Origin: Stieleria magnilauensis
Lineage (GTDB): Bacteria > Planctomycetota > Planctomycetia > Pirellulales > Pirellulaceae
Assembly: GCA_007753675.1 (NCBI GenBank)
Contig: CP036432.1
Span: forward strand, 594,394 to 658,393
Direction: 5' to 3'
Length of the DNA: 64,000 nt
This document shows, piece by piece, positions 25,932 through 37,252 of this stretch. Position 1 is the first letter of the stretch. Each line of letters opens with the position of its first letter. The translations under genes were made by a program, and so were the position numbers. Below the pieces are notes generated by a model, which saw only the letters and a program-made list of their open reading frames with translations, did not search any database and was not told the DNA's origin.

Positions 25932-27071
25932 CTACGTCGCAACCCGCTGCTGGTAGACCACCAAGCCATGCAGGGCGTGGTACAGCACGCCGCACTCCAG
26001 ATCGACGTCGCGGCATTGATGCAACACGTCGCACAGTTTGCGAACGCTGCGGACGACCCAGTCCGATTGCAACGTTTCGCGATCCGCAGCGGTCGCCAGA
26101 AACTCCAGCACGTGTCCGGTCGTGCCCAGCGTCTCGCCCAAGTCATTGCACCAACCCGTGCGATGCAGGTAGGACGTGCTGTACGAGCCGTCCGGGTTCT
26201 GGTTGACGCGGGCCATTTCGATCGATGCGTCCAGATGCTCCTTGGCATCGGCCCAAACGCCCGTGATCGGATTCCCCTCGCCGATGCGATTGCGCATCGC
26301 GGTGGCGATTCCGATCAACCGGTGCGTCCCGCCGCACACGCTGTTGGACAGATCGTGTTCGACTTCCAGCTCCAACAACAACTCGGTGCTGTAGGTGTTG
26401 CCGTCACGGGCGGTCCAGCGGTGGTCGGTCGCTCGGTAGTAGGACAATGGAATCAGCGTCCAACTGAATTCTGCTTCATAGTTCAGTGGGATATCCAGCT
26501 CGGCTTGTCGCACCCAGTCGTCGACCGACAACGTGCGATCTTCGACCACCCAAGAAGCATCGACGGGCAGCCCCGTTTGCGCGACGACGGCCAGCCATTG
26601 GTCGCGGTGGCCTTGGCCGACCTTGGTCGACGGTTCCAAGTCGACTCGGATGCCGAATCGTTCGTCGCCGCCGCCTGGATCGCTGGCTAGATCGCCGCCT
26701 GGATCGCTGAGGGGATCGCCGATCATCGGCCGAAATCCGTCACAGGTTCCGCCTTTGCGAAAATACGTCAACGCCCGCTGGCGGCCGCTCGGCGTGTCGA
26801 TTTCAAAGTCGTCGCCATAAGCCAGGATGCCATGGAAGATCTGCCAGGCTCCGTTGACCATCGTCGACAGTCCCCGTCGCTGTTTTTCTTGTCGCAACGT
26901 TTCCGCGACCAGCGTTTCGACCGGCAACGACGAAGCCTCCGCCGTCGGCACCGCCTCCGGCAACGATTCGGGGATCGACAGCGGGCAACCGGTCGTGATC
27001 AGCGCCGAGGCGGCCAGAGTCGACAGTGCGGCGCGACGATTGATCGGACGCGGCGGTGGAGTGTTCTTCAT
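25932..27071 (-). CDS. Exported lipoprotein, unknown, helical toroid-like
   Basis: A 379 aa protein. A twin-Arg-containing N-terminus (INRRAALSTLAASALITTGC) carries a likely lipobox, so Cys at about 29 may be lipidated. The body is helix-rich with WNGAW-like and Trp/His-rich segments (CGGTHRLIGIATAMRN, SYLHRTGWCNDLG, TGHVLEFLATAAD). These recall alpha/alpha-toroid (terpenoid-cyclase-like) folds, but no catalytic motif is certain. A short SDPGG sequence is duplicated at about residue 125-140. I cannot give a function. It stands alone on the minus strand. Confidence 0.7.
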   Translation of the reverse strand: MKNTPPPRPINRRAALSTLAASALITTGCPLSIPESLPEAVPTAEASSLPVETLVAETLRQEKQRRGLSTMVNGAWQIFHGILAYGDDFEIDTPSGRQRALTYFRKGGTCDGFRPMIGDPLSDPGGDLASDPGGGDERFGIRVDLEPSTKVGQGHRDQWLAVVAQTGLPVDASWVVEDRTLSVDDWVRQAELDIPLNYEAEFSWTLIPLSYYRATDHRWTARDGNTYSTELLLELEVEHDLSNSVCGGTHRLIGIATAMRNRIGEGNPITGVWADAKEHLDASIEMARVNQNPDGSYSTSYLHRTGWCNDLGETLGTTGHVLEFLATAADRETLQSDWVVRSVRKLCDVLHQCRDVDLECGVLYHALHGLVVYQQRVAT

Positions 27072-27486
27072 GGTGGACAGAGTGTGATCGATTCAAATTC
27101 GGCAATCCGCCGGACGCGACGTCGAGTTCTGCTCCCCGGCAAACTGCAGTGGAAGCCCTCGAGCGAAGGTGCAAACTACTCGGCTGATTGGAACAGTAAA
27201 GCCCCACCGACCGCAATCGGGTAGCGGTGAGCGGGAAACGGGGCGATTCGCGGTTTCCTGCCGGACGGCGCTGAAATGATCTGCCGGAAGCCTCTACCAC
27301 GGGTAAGAAACGTCCCACAACGGGTCAAATCCGGGGCGGAAGTCCGCTGACCGCCCACCTGCGACTAAATTGACGCGAATTGGGACTCGTCGATTTTTGA
27401 CAACGCGCGTAGACTTAAATAGAGCCGCGGTCGGCCACCGACCGCCCATTCCATTCGACAAACGTCTTTTGTTTCCCCCCCAGACC
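27072..27486. other. Divergent intergenic region upstream of sufU
   Basis: Separates the lipoprotein gene from sufU. It should hold both promoters. I see no repeat, RNA or convincing boxes. An in-frame upstream extension of sufU to 27370 has no family similarity. Confidence 0.45.
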
Positions 27487-27930
27487 ATGCCCAACGAACA
27501 AGACATCTACGAAGAACACGTCTTGGACCACTACGAGGATCCTTACCACCGAGGCGAGCTGGTGACGGCCACCCATGCGGATGAAGGAAAAAATCCGCTC
27601 TGCGGTGATGTGGTCCAGGTGATGCTGCGTTTAGGGCGTGACGGAAAGATCGAAGAGGCCTGGTTTGACGGCGAGGGCTGCGTGATCAGCCAAGCGTCGG
27701 CGTCGATGTTGATCGAAGCGATCGAAGGAAAAACGGTGGAAGAGGCCAAGGAGTTCACGGCCAATCAGATGCTGGAACTGTTCGGCCCGCAATTGACTCC
27801 CAACCGCCAGAAGTGCTGTTTGTTGTCGTGGCGTGTGTTGCAATCGGCACTGCACGCCCCGCTCGAAGACGCCGACGATGATGACGCCGGGCCCAGCTTT
27901 GGTGGGCCAAGTTTAAGTGAAGAGAGCTGA
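27487..27930 (+). CDS. sufU: SufU-like iron-sulfur assembly protein
   Basis: A 147 aa cytosolic protein of the IscU/SufU family. The ligands are all visible: Cys in NPLCGDVVQV, Cys in GEGCVISQASASM, and Cys in RQKCCLLSWRVL. SufU accepts sulfur from SufS through zinc-bound cysteines, or serves as scaffold. The C-terminus ends in an acidic Asp/Ser tail. The family start MPNEQDIYEEHVLDHYEDP sets the ATG at 27487. sufS follows 2 bp after its stop, matching the usual SufU-SufS pair; sufB, C and D are not in the window. Confidence 0.92.
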   Translation: MPNEQDIYEEHVLDHYEDPYHRGELVTATHADEGKNPLCGDVVQVMLRLGRDGKIEEAWFDGEGCVISQASASMLIEAIEGKTVEEAKEFTANQMLELFGPQLTPNRQKCCLLSWRVLQSALHAPLEDADDDDAGPSFGGPSLSEES

Positions 27931-27932
27931 AG

Positions 27933-29204
27933 ATGCCGCTTGACCCCCTTTCGATCCGCGCCGATTTTCCGATCTTGAAGCGGCAATCCTCCAGCGGCGC
28001 GCCGCTGGCGTTTCTCGACAATGCCGCCAGTGCCCAGCGTCCACAAGTCGTGATCGATGCGATCAGCGATTGTTACCAGCGTTATTACGCCAACGTGCAT
28101 CGCGGCATCCACACGCTCAGCGAAGAATCAACCGCGGCCTACGAGGCGGCACGAGAAACGACGCGCCAATTCGTCGGGGCGCGGTCGCAGTCGGAAATCG
28201 TGTTCGCCGCCGGAACGACTGCCGCGATCAACACCGTCGCCCATTCCTGGGGCGGCAACCATCTGTCGGCCGGTGACGTCGTGTTGCTGACGATCGCCGA
28301 GCATCACGCCAACATCGTGCCCTGGCACCAGCTGGCCGAGCGGACGGGTTGCCGCGTCGAATTCCTTCCGCTCGGTGAAGATTTCACCATCGACGATGCG
28401 GTCGTCCAGGACAAACTTCAGACACTGCAGCCGAAACTGTTTTCGTTTGCTTCTTCCAGCAACGTCTTGGGCACCAACTTTCCCGTCGCCCGTTGGACCA
28501 GCATGGCTCATGCCGCCGGTGCGACGGTGCTCGTCGATGCCGCCCAGGGGGCTCCCCACCAAGCGATCGACGTGCAGCAATGGGACGCCGACTTCGTCGT
28601 CTTTAGCGGTCACAAGATCTGTGGCCCGACCGGGATCGGCGTGCTGTATGGCAAAGAAGCTCTGTTGGACGCGATGCCGCCGTTTCTCGGCGGTGGCGGC
28701 ATGATCGATCGCGTCACGACCGAAGGGTTCAGCCCGACGGGATTGCCGGAAAAATTTGAGGCGGGAACGCCGCCGATCACCGAAGCGATCGGGTTGGCCG
28801 CCGCGATGCGTTACCTGCAATCGGTGGGACTGGAGGCGATCGAGGCTCACGAGCACCTGCTTTGTCAGGCCGCCGACACGGCGCTGCGAAACATCGAAGG
28901 CGTGGAGATCCTGGGACCGACGCCCGACAAGAAGGGCGGCATCGTCAGCTTCACGCTCGATGGCGTTCACGCGCATGACATCGCCCAGTGGCTCGATACC
29001 CGCGGTGTTGCGGTCCGGGCGGGGCATCATTGTGCGATGCCGTTGCACGAATCACTCGGCAAATCCGCCTCGGCCCGCGCCAGTTTTTATCTGTACAACA
29101 CGCTGGAAGAAGTGGACCGACTGGTCGAGGCGGTCAAAGAAACGCGTGACAAATTCGCCCGTGGCGGCCGACGCCGACGAAGGCGAAGCCAGTCGCCGGC
29201 GTGA
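27933..29204 (+). CDS. sufS: Cysteine desulfurase SufS
   Basis: A 423 aa PLP enzyme releasing sulfur from cysteine for Fe-S clusters. The active-site marks are: AEHHANIVPW (PLP-stacking His), DAAQGAPHQ (PLP Asp), the Schiff-base Lys in FSGHKICGPTGIGVLYG at about 227, and the persulfide Cys in RAGHHCAMPLH at about 366. The sequence follows the class II SufS/CsdA pattern. The C-terminus has an extra Arg-rich tail (GGRRRRRRSQ). It is coupled to sufU. Confidence 0.95.
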   Translation: MPLDPLSIRADFPILKRQSSSGAPLAFLDNAASAQRPQVVIDAISDCYQRYYANVHRGIHTLSEESTAAYEAARETTRQFVGARSQSEIVFAAGTTAAINTVAHSWGGNHLSAGDVVLLTIAEHHANIVPWHQLAERTGCRVEFLPLGEDFTIDDAVVQDKLQTLQPKLFSFASSSNVLGTNFPVARWTSMAHAAGATVLVDAAQGAPHQAIDVQQWDADFVVFSGHKICGPTGIGVLYGKEALLDAMPPFLGGGGMIDRVTTEGFSPTGLPEKFEAGTPPITEAIGLAAAMRYLQSVGLEAIEAHEHLLCQAADTALRNIEGVEILGPTPDKKGGIVSFTLDGVHAHDIAQWLDTRGVAVRAGHHCAMPLHESLGKSASARASFYLYNTLEEVDRLVEAVKETRDKFARGGRRRRRRSQSPA

Positions 29205-29240
29205 GCCGATCTCATCGTTCTCGCTCGGCGCAACATGGAA

Positions 29241-31153
<1,913 letters not shown>

Positions 31154-31157
<4 letters not shown>

Positions 31158-31459
31158 GCCAGGTCCCCCTGCGGTTCGTCGCCGGTCGTCGCGGCTGGCG
31201 ATGCCGAACCGTTCGAGGATTTATCCAGCGGTTCCGACTTGCAAAGCATTCCATACAGCAATGCCATCACCAAGGCGCCGACGATCAAGCCGAAGCCATA
31301 CACGATGGCCAAGTTCAATCCGGCCAGAACGGGACGCTCCATCACGTCCGCCGCAAACGCGCTGAGTAACACGAAACCCAGGTACAGCACCAAGTAAACA
31401 GCGAACAGCCAGAGCCCCAGGCGGGCGTTGGAGCGTTGTGTGTCCGTAAGCGACGACAT
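31154..31459 (-). CDS. DUF485 small membrane protein (YjcH-like)
   Basis: A 101 aa protein with two spans at about residues 15-37 and 50-72 (LGLWLFAVYLVLYLGFVLLS; LAIVYGFGLIVGALVMALLY). A polar C-terminal tail follows. The family is encoded with ActP-type symporters and is thought to support them. Its stop overlaps the symporter start by GTGA, giving strict coupling. Confidence 0.9.
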
Positions 31460-31549
31460 CGAGACCTCGGGAAAAAAATATCAATTCACGACCAGCGGCG
31501 AAGTATAGAGCAACTCACCCCGCCAATGTGTCCCGAGCGAACGTTTTGA

Positions 31550-31570
31550 GTTTCAGGTTTCAGGTTTCAG
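31550..31570. repeat. 7-bp tandem repeat (GTTTCAG x 3)
   Basis: Three perfect copies in the gap between the metallo-hydrolase and DUF485 genes. It is a simple repeat without obvious function. Confidence 0.85.
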
Positions 31571-31667
31571 GTTCTTCGTCTTGAATTGATATCCCACATT
31601 TGCCTGTCACCCATTTTCTTGTCTGGTTCTTTCCTTTCCAACGTCCATTCTTCTGCCCGCTCCCAAC

Positions 31668-32480
31668 TCAAACCCTGATGTCGACTTGCAGACCGTCGTA
31701 GGCCATGTCGATTCCCTCGGGCAGCCAGTCGCAGGTTTTGTGGTAGTCGAGTTGATGGCCGGTGTGGGTCAGCAGCGTGCGTTCGGCACCCACCGCGCGG
31801 GCCACATCGATGGCTTCCTGCAAATTAAAATGAGTCGGATGGGGCTCCATCCGAAGGGCGCCGACGACGAGGGTTTTCACGCCCTGGAGTCGTTCCAGGG
31901 AGGTCGGCGGGATGAAGTTGGTGTCGGTGCAGTAGGCGAAATCCCCGATGCGAAATCCGAGCACCTTGAAATGCGGGCCGTGCTTCATCGGGATCGGAAT
32001 GAATGTCGTCCCCAAGACGTCAAACGGCGCCTCGTCGATGCGAGTGAACTCCAGCTTCGGAGTCGCTCCCGGGTGCGTGTCTTCTCGATCGGCGAAGGCG
32101 TAGGCGTAGGCCCGGCGGATGTTCGATTCGACCGTCTCGTTACAGAACAACGGAACCGCATGGCCGAGCCGAAACGGGATCAAACGCAGGTCGTCGAGTC
32201 CGAAAATATGGTCGGCGTGCTCGTGGGTGTAGACGACCGCGTGGACCAGCCGGATCCGTTCGCGGATCAGCTGGACCCTCAGATCCGGAGGGGTGTCGAT
32301 CAGCACCGTGCCACCGGGCAGCCGGACCGTGATCGCGCAGCGGGTTCGATTGTTCCGCGGATCGCTGCTTTGACAAACCTCGCAATCGCATCCGATCGCC
32401 GGGACGCCGACGCTGGTCCCGGTACCCAGGAAGGTGACCAGGCCTTGGTGGGGACCGCTGGATTCGGGGACAAACGGCAT
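31668..32480 (-). CDS. MBL-fold metallo-hydrolase, PhnP-like
   Basis: A 270 aa protein. It opens with LGTGTSVGVPAIGCDCEVC, a Gly-rich start and Cys cluster that binds structural zinc in PhnP-type proteins. The MBL metal motif THEHADH at about 107 follows, then further ligands in GPHFKVLG, CTDTNFI and LLTHTGHQ. PhnP cleaves cyclic ribose phosphates in phosphonate use, but many homologues act on other phosphodiesters, so the substrate stays open. No phn genes are near. It is transcribed divergently from rplY. Confidence 0.85.
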   Translation of the reverse strand: MPFVPESSGPHQGLVTFLGTGTSVGVPAIGCDCEVCQSSDPRNNRTRCAITVRLPGGTVLIDTPPDLRVQLIRERIRLVHAVVYTHEHADHIFGLDDLRLIPFRLGHAVPLFCNETVESNIRRAYAYAFADREDTHPGATPKLEFTRIDEAPFDVLGTTFIPIPMKHGPHFKVLGFRIGDFAYCTDTNFIPPTSLERLQGVKTLVVGALRMEPHPTHFNLQEAIDVARAVGAERTLLTHTGHQLDYHKTCDWLPEGIDMAYDGLQVDIRV

Positions 32481-32836
32481 GGATGCGGATCAAATCGGGG
32501 GCGGATCGGGCGGGGGACAACAGACAGCGAGCCGGCATCCTACGACAGCGGTGATGACGATGCGAGAGGCGGGAAACGCCGCGATGCCGTTCAAATCGGC
32601 TGGTCGACGCCCCCGCGGTGAGGCCGGCAGCGGGCCGGTCGGTGGCTGTATCCGACGTCTGTTCAGGCTCCGGTTTGCTCGCAACGCCTGTTTGGGCTTG
32701 CAGAGATCGTCCGCCCTGACATACTTACCCGCTTCGCCGTAAACGTATCGGCGTGCCAAACGCACCCCAAATGAGAATTTTGGTGGCGTTTGAGGGAACA
32801 AAACACAAGAAATTAACGACGTCAGGGTGATCCGCA
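32481..32836. other. Divergent intergenic region upstream of rplY
   Basis: Holds promoters for the metallo-hydrolase and for the ribosomal/pth operon. A G/C-rich half next to 32481 and a more AT-rich half near rplY are visible. No RNA or leader structure could be recognised. Confidence 0.45.
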
Positions 32837-33421
32837 ATGGCGGAAGTGGTACAGGTCCAGAAACGTGATGGCAGCCTAGGAACGGCAGCGTCACGCCGGT
32901 TACGAAAGACGGGCTCCGTCCCGGCCGTTTTGTACGGGCACAAGCAAGAGAACCAGCATCTCGCGATCTCGCAAAAGACAGTCGAGTCGATCTTGCGACA
33001 TCACAGCAGGATCGTCGAGCTGCAAGGCGATGTGGTCGAGACCGCGATGGTCAGCGATCTGCAATTCGATCCGCTGGGGATCGAGGTGTTGCACATCGAC
33101 CTGCAGCGAGTCGACATGAACGAAAAGGTCACCGTGACGGTGCCGATTCGATTCAAAGGCGAGCCGATCGGTGGCAAGCAAGGCGGGATCGTGATCGAAA
33201 ACGCTCACGAGGTCGAGGTCGAGTGCCCCGTGGTGGCGATCCCCGACTTTGTCGAATTGAACGTCACTAGCGTCGGCTTGGGCGAACACCGCTCGGCGTC
33301 GGACGTCAAGCTGCCGGAAAATGTCGTCTTGGTCACCCCCGGCGAAACCGTGGTTTACCACGTCGAAAAAGTGAAGGGTGAGGAAGTCGACGAGACCGAG
33401 GAAGAGGGCGAAGAAGCGTAG
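32837..33421 (+). CDS. rplY: 50S ribosomal protein L25/Ctc
   Basis: A 194 aa protein of the long Ctc/TL5 type. The N-terminal 5S-rRNA-binding part has GSLGTAASRRLRKTGSVPAV, LYGHKQEN and DLQFDPLGIEVLHIDLQRVD. The C-terminal beta domain has IRFKGEPIGGKQGGIV. It ends in an acidic tail (EETEEEGEE-like). It lies 50 bp before pth, a very common pairing. AGGGTGA precedes the ATG. Confidence 0.95.
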   Translation: MAEVVQVQKRDGSLGTAASRRLRKTGSVPAVLYGHKQENQHLAISQKTVESILRHHSRIVELQGDVVETAMVSDLQFDPLGIEVLHIDLQRVDMNEKVTVTVPIRFKGEPIGGKQGGIVIENAHEVEVECPVVAIPDFVELNVTSVGLGEHRSASDVKLPENVVLVTPGETVVYHVEKVKGEEVDETEEEGEEA

Positions 33422-33471
33422 TCTGCGGACTCAGCGACAAGGCCAACCGGTCTTGGCCCTTCGACAGTGCG

Positions 33472-34119
33472 ATGAAGCTAATCGTTGGACTGGGGAACCC
33501 CGGTCGAAAATACGAACAGACTCGACACAATGTCGGTTTCATCGTGGCCGAAAAGGTTGCCGTCCTGACCCGCGCCGGAACGCCGAAGATTAAATTCGAA
33601 GGCGAACTGGCAGAGTCTTCGATCGGCGGGGAGAAAGTCGTGATTCTTTGTCCCCACACGTACATGAATGCGAGTGGACAAAGTGTCCGCAAAGCGTTCG
33701 ACTTTTATAAGTTGGAGTTGAGCGATATCCTGGTCGTCTGTGATGATTTGAATCTCGACAGCGGCCGGTTAAGGATCAGGCCATCGGGCAGTGCCGGTGG
33801 CCAAAACGGGATAAAGGATATCATCCGGCATCTCGGTTCGGAGTCGTTTCCGCGGCTTCGCGTCGGCATCGGACGGCCTCCGGCAGGTTGGACGGTGACC
33901 GATTATGTCTTGGGGAAATTCTCCAAGAGCGAAAGCGAGACATTCGAAGCGGCGACAACCCGCGCGGCACACGCCGTGATCAGCTTTGTCACCGATGGAG
34001 TGGATCGCACGATGAGTCAGTTCAACGGTGACCCGGCGGCTGACTCGAAACCGAAACAAAACAAAAAGTCCGATCGGTCCCAAAGCGATCCGCGATCCGT
34101 CGGCCAGCAGCAACCCTAA
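33472..34119 (+). CDS. pth: Peptidyl-tRNA hydrolase
   Basis: A 215 aa enzyme that frees tRNA from peptidyl-tRNA dropped by ribosomes. Catalytic elements are present: LIVGLGNPGRKYEQTRHNVGF with its His near residue 21, Asn in YMNASG at about 65, Asp in VVCDDLNL, and Asn in GGQNGIKDII. RLRVGIGRPP completes the pattern. The last 25 residues are a charged tail longer than in E. coli. It lies between rplY and rpsF. Confidence 0.96.
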   Translation: MKLIVGLGNPGRKYEQTRHNVGFIVAEKVAVLTRAGTPKIKFEGELAESSIGGEKVVILCPHTYMNASGQSVRKAFDFYKLELSDILVVCDDLNLDSGRLRIRPSGSAGGQNGIKDIIRHLGSESFPRLRVGIGRPPAGWTVTDYVLGKFSKSESETFEAATTRAAHAVISFVTDGVDRTMSQFNGDPAADSKPKQNKKSDRSQSDPRSVGQQQP

Positions 34120-34216
34120 TTCAAGTCATCGTCCCCGTTTCATAGCACCGCCTGCCCGATCGCGTTTCGCAATTCGGGCCGGAGCCAACCGTAGCAAGTA
34201 GAAAAGTAGAACAGTC

Positions 34217-34633
34217 GTGGCCAAAAACACTTACGAAACACTCTGCATCCTCGACAGCAACCACTACGCCCGCGACCCCGGCGGAGTGAGCAAGCAAATC
34301 GAAGATCTGATCACCGAAGCCGGCGGAAAAGTCGAAGTCAATCGTTTGTGGATGGAGCAAAAGCTCGCCTATCCGATCGACGGTCACCAAAAGGGCACCT
34401 ACTGGTTGACCTACTTCGAAATGGAAGGCAGCGAAGTTCCCAAGCTGGATCGTGCTTTCCACCTGTGCGAGCCCGTGCTGCGTCAAATGACCCTGAAACT
34501 GGATCCCCGATTGGTCGAGCCGATCCTGGCCAACGCCCGCGGTGCGACGCCCGTCGTCAGCAAGGACGCCGCCGCCGAAGCCGACGATTCCGGCGAAGCG
34601 AGCACCGACAGCGACAGCGACTCGGATTCCTGA
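34217..34633 (+). CDS. rpsF: 30S ribosomal protein S6
   Basis: A 138 aa protein starting with GTG. The S6 ferredoxin-like fold shows in YETLCILDSNHYARDPGGVS, KVEVNRLWMEQKLAYPIDGH, KGTYWLTYFEM and LRQMTLKLDPRLV. The C-terminal 30 residues are an Asp/Ser/Glu tail, as often seen in S6. It precedes ssb and rplI, the usual bacterial order. Confidence 0.96.
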   Translation: MAKNTYETLCILDSNHYARDPGGVSKQIEDLITEAGGKVEVNRLWMEQKLAYPIDGHQKGTYWLTYFEMEGSEVPKLDRAFHLCEPVLRQMTLKLDPRLVEPILANARGATPVVSKDAAAEADDSGEASTDSDSDSDS

Positions 34634-34783
34634 TCGAGCTTTCCTGAGCGGGCTTTCCCAATCGGGGCCTCCCCTGTCAGGCGGTTGGTCCCTGGCCAGT
34701 GGCCGCGGTTTGCCTACAATGAATCCCACGGCGACGCAGCCGTTTGACCTCCTTTCACTTTCCCAGCAACTCACAGGACAACG

Positions 34784-35293
34784 ATGGCCAGCTACAACCG
34801 CGTCATTCTGGTTGGGAATTTGACGCGTGATATCGAATTGCGTTACATCCCCAGCGGTCAAGCCGTTTCGGACGTGACCGTCGCGGTGAACGATCGCCGC
34901 AAGACCGCCAACGGTGAATGGGTCGATGAACCCACGTTTGTCGATGTCACCTTGTGGGGACGAAACGCCGAAGTGGCCAGCGAATTCCTGTCCAAGGGAT
35001 CGCCGGTGCTGATCGAAGGCCGCTTGAAACTCGATCGCTGGGAAACCGACGGTCAGAAACGAAGCAAGTTGCGTGTGATCTGCGAAAAAATGCAGATGCT
35101 CGGCGGGCGTTCCGGCGGATCCGAACAACGCGGCGACCAACGTCCTGCCCAACGGTCCGGCGGACAGACCGCTGAAAACCAAGTCAGCTACGATGCGCAA
35201 TCCGTGGAAGACTATTCCGCCGATTCGGGGGCACGCGATGCCCAGCCGACCGGGAAGGGTGCCGGTTACGAAGACCCCAATATTCCGTTTTAA
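34784..35293 (+). CDS. ssb: Single-stranded DNA-binding protein
   Basis: A 169 aa protein. The OB fold covers about residues 1-110 ([54 protein letters not shown]). A Gly/Gln/Arg-rich linker follows, and the acidic tip YEDPNIPF recruits partner proteins. Length and tip are standard. AGGA lies before the ATG. It sits between rpsF and rplI. Confidence 0.97.
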   Translation: MASYNRVILVGNLTRDIELRYIPSGQAVSDVTVAVNDRRKTANGEWVDEPTFVDVTLWGRNAEVASEFLSKGSPVLIEGRLKLDRWETDGQKRSKLRVICEKMQMLGGRSGGSEQRGDQRPAQRSGGQTAENQVSYDAQSVEDYSADSGARDAQPTGKGAGYEDPNIPF

Positions 35294-35391
35294 ACAAAAC
35301 AACAGTATCGTAGACGTCCCCGGGCATTGACGCCCCGGTTCGTCCTCTTTTGTCAACAACCATCCACTTAAACAATCGCCAGAGCACAACG

Positions 35392-35925
35392 ATGTCACGC
35401 AACGGCCGAACCATTAAACGACCCTACAAACGATTGCCCAAAGGCGAACACGGTGGGATCCAGCTCCTGTTGATTCACAACGTCGAACACCTCGGCAAGC
35501 AAGGCGACATTGTCGAAGTCAAAGCCGGCTACGCACGCAACTACCTGTTGCCCCACGGCATGGCGACGATCGCGACCGATCACCACAAGCGAATGGTCGA
35601 AAAGCACCGCGAAAAATTGCGTGCGATCGAACTGGAAAAACTCAAGAGCTACCGCGATCTGGCGGACGAACTCGGCAAGCAATCGATCACGATCGAAGCC
35701 AACGCCAACGACGAAGGCCACCTGTACGGCAGCGTCGGACCGCACGAGATCACCGCGGCACTCAAAGAAGCCGGCTTCAGCCTGGCCAACGACCAGATCC
35801 GCTTGGACGGTCCGCTGCGTGAACTCGGTCTGTACACCGTTCGCGTCTACTTGCACAGCGAAGTCGAAGCGAGCCTGAAGGTTTGGGTCGTGCCCACCGC
35901 CGCCGAAGACGCCGCGGTTTCCTGA
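35392..35925 (+). CDS. rplI: 50S ribosomal protein L9
   Basis: A 177 aa protein. The N-terminal rRNA-binding signature is IQLLLIHNVEHLGKQGDIV, VKAGYARNYLLPHGMA. The connecting helix and C-terminal domain follow (GHLYGSVGPHEITAALKEAG). About 20 extra basic residues precede the usual start (SRNGRTIKRPYKRLPKGEHG). I use the ATG at 35392; a frame extending to 35350 is not conserved. Confidence 0.95.
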   Translation: MSRNGRTIKRPYKRLPKGEHGGIQLLLIHNVEHLGKQGDIVEVKAGYARNYLLPHGMATIATDHHKRMVEKHREKLRAIELEKLKSYRDLADELGKQSITIEANANDEGHLYGSVGPHEITAALKEAGFSLANDQIRLDGPLRELGLYTVRVYLHSEVEASLKVWVVPTAAEDAAVS

Positions 35926-36029
35926 TCCCAGCCGCAGCGAGACGAAGGTCGCCAAGGCCTTCGTCCGACGGCACCCAACCATCGCCGCCCACACCCGGCG
36001 GCCGATGCCACGACGTAGATTCCTCAATC

Positions 36030-36111
36030 GGGGCTGTGGCGGAACTGGCAGACGCGCTGGATTTAGGTTCCAGTTTCTTCGGAAGTGCAGGTTCGACTCC
36101 TGTCAGCCCTA
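36030..36111 (+). tRNA. tRNA-Leu (anticodon UAG)
   Basis: A class II tRNA of 82 nt. The acceptor pairs GGGGCTG with CAGCCCT (one G-T pair), discriminator A. The D-arm region GCGGAACTGGCAGACGC is typical for leucine tRNAs. The anticodon stem CTGGA/TCCAG holds loop TTTAGGT with anticodon TAG. A variable arm with TTCTTCGGAA and a T-arm GCAGG-TTCGACT-CCTGT follow. CCA is not encoded. Confidence 0.95.
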
Positions 36112-36432
36112 TCGTGACTCAAATCGATTGAACGCGACCCTGAGGCGGTGCCGTGGTCACCAGCACGTGGCGTTAGCCAGTGACGCGTGTCTGTCGTCGA
36201 TCCAACCTCTTCACGCGACGCTCGCTCACGCTTCCCGCTGGTATTCAAACGCTGCTATCACACGCACCCACCCCGGATACCCCGGTGCCTCAAGTTGCGT
36301 CGGAACTGCCTATCAGCAAAAATGCCGCGAGTGTTTTCACCGCGCGATGCGTACACGGTGGCGACCCGTCGTAATTGACTGACGAAACTTGTCTCGTCTT
36401 CCACGGCCTCTCTGAGACAACACGATCCTGCG
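36112..36432. other. Intergenic region after tRNA-Leu with dispersed repeat
   Basis: Contains a copy of a dispersed repeat at 36161-36190 (see there). Otherwise nothing recognisable. The tRNA 3' end is a common integration point, but no integrase or att duplication is seen here. Confidence 0.5.
36161..36190 (-). repeat. Dispersed repeat copy matching 63273-63302
   Basis: On the minus strand this 30-mer matches bases 63273-63302 at 28 of 30 positions, with the shared core CACTGGCTAACGCCACGTGC. The two sites are 27 kb apart and both lie between genes. Confidence 0.85.
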
Positions 36433-36759
36433 ATGCGTCCACCTGGCGGAGAACTGACGTTTTACACGGCGCTGGGGATGCTTTACGGAATTGGCGCAAC
36501 AATCGCGGGATTTGTGTTTGCGTTGCCAGGCTACTTTGCCTTTGCCGCCGTCATTGGCCTGCCATCGCTCGGCGTCTGGTTCGAGCAGCGATGGGCTGGC
36601 CTGTTGCTTGCTGTCGTTATCGCACTTTCCATTCCTCTCGCGTTGATGGCGTTGGTTTTTCTCGATGTCACGCTGGCCGAACGCGCAGTGCGGGTACTTC
36701 GGATTGTCATCGGCTGCCACTTCGCGTTTGTGGCGTATCAGTGGTCCCAAGATGACTAG
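36433..36759 (+). CDS. Small membrane protein, unknown
   Basis: A 108 aa protein with three hydrophobic spans at about residues 9-32, 36-52 and 56-78 (YTALGMLYGIGATIAGFVFA; LLLAVVIALSIPLALMALVF). No family motif is recognised. Support comes from the coherent hydrophobic pattern and absence of a competing frame. It has no strong ribosome-binding site. It lies between tRNA-Leu and the island. Confidence 0.55.
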   Translation: MRPPGGELTFYTALGMLYGIGATIAGFVFALPGYFAFAAVIGLPSLGVWFEQRWAGLLLAVVIALSIPLALMALVFLDVTLAERAVRVLRIVIGCHFAFVAYQWSQDD

Positions 36760-36787
36760 CCGTCTCGCGCGAGCGTACGGGCGCCCC

Positions 36788-37252
36788 TCAATGGAACGAG
36801 GGCGAGATCAACGCGACGCGAAGCAGCGTGGCATCACGCACCGTGATCATCCCGCTCCGTCTGGCCTCACGAGACGCCTTGATCACCGCCCGCCGAAACC
36901 CATCCGACGCCTCCGTCTCGATCAAGCCCTCCGCCGCATCAAACGGCATTGCCCCCGCCGCCGGCGCTACAAGCGCCGGGGTTCGAGTCCGCGAAACCAC
37001 CTGCGGCGATGGTGTAGCAAACACCACCGGAGCCGCGGCCACGGGAACCGATTCGCCGACAACCCACGGCGACGTTTCCGTCAATTGCGCCGCCGGGGTG
37101 CTCGCACAATTCGACCCGGTACAAACGTTCCGTTCCACCTGCCGAGAAACAGACGAGTTACGAAATAGCAGCCGCCTGATCGGCCCATCGGGGAAACCGA
37201 CGGCACCGAAGACGACAACGACAAGCAGGACACCGCAGAGAGCCCGACGCAT
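36788..37252 (-). CDS. Exported small protein, unknown
   Basis: A 154 aa protein. A basic start and hydrophobic segment (RRALCGVLLVVVVFGAVGF) suggest export or membrane anchoring. A Ser/Thr/Ala/Pro-rich stretch with two Cys (CTGSNCAS) follows. A charged helical end has FRRAVIKASREARRSGMITV and DATLLRVALISP. The C-terminal part looks conserved-like, but I cannot name it. I choose the ATG at 37252; a TTG at 37273 would add seven residues. Confidence 0.55.
   Translation of the reverse strand: MRRALCGVLLVVVVFGAVGFPDGPIRRLLFRNSSVSRQVERNVCTGSNCASTPAAQLTETSPWVVGESVPVAAAPVVFATPSPQVVSRTRTPALVAPAAGAMPFDAAEGLIETEASDGFRRAVIKASREARRSGMITVRDATLLRVALISPSFH

Noticed and set aside
36030..36190. tRNA-linked genomic island boundary
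   Set aside because: The accessory genes begin close to tRNA-Leu, but there is no integrase and no second copy of the tRNA 3' end to act as att site.
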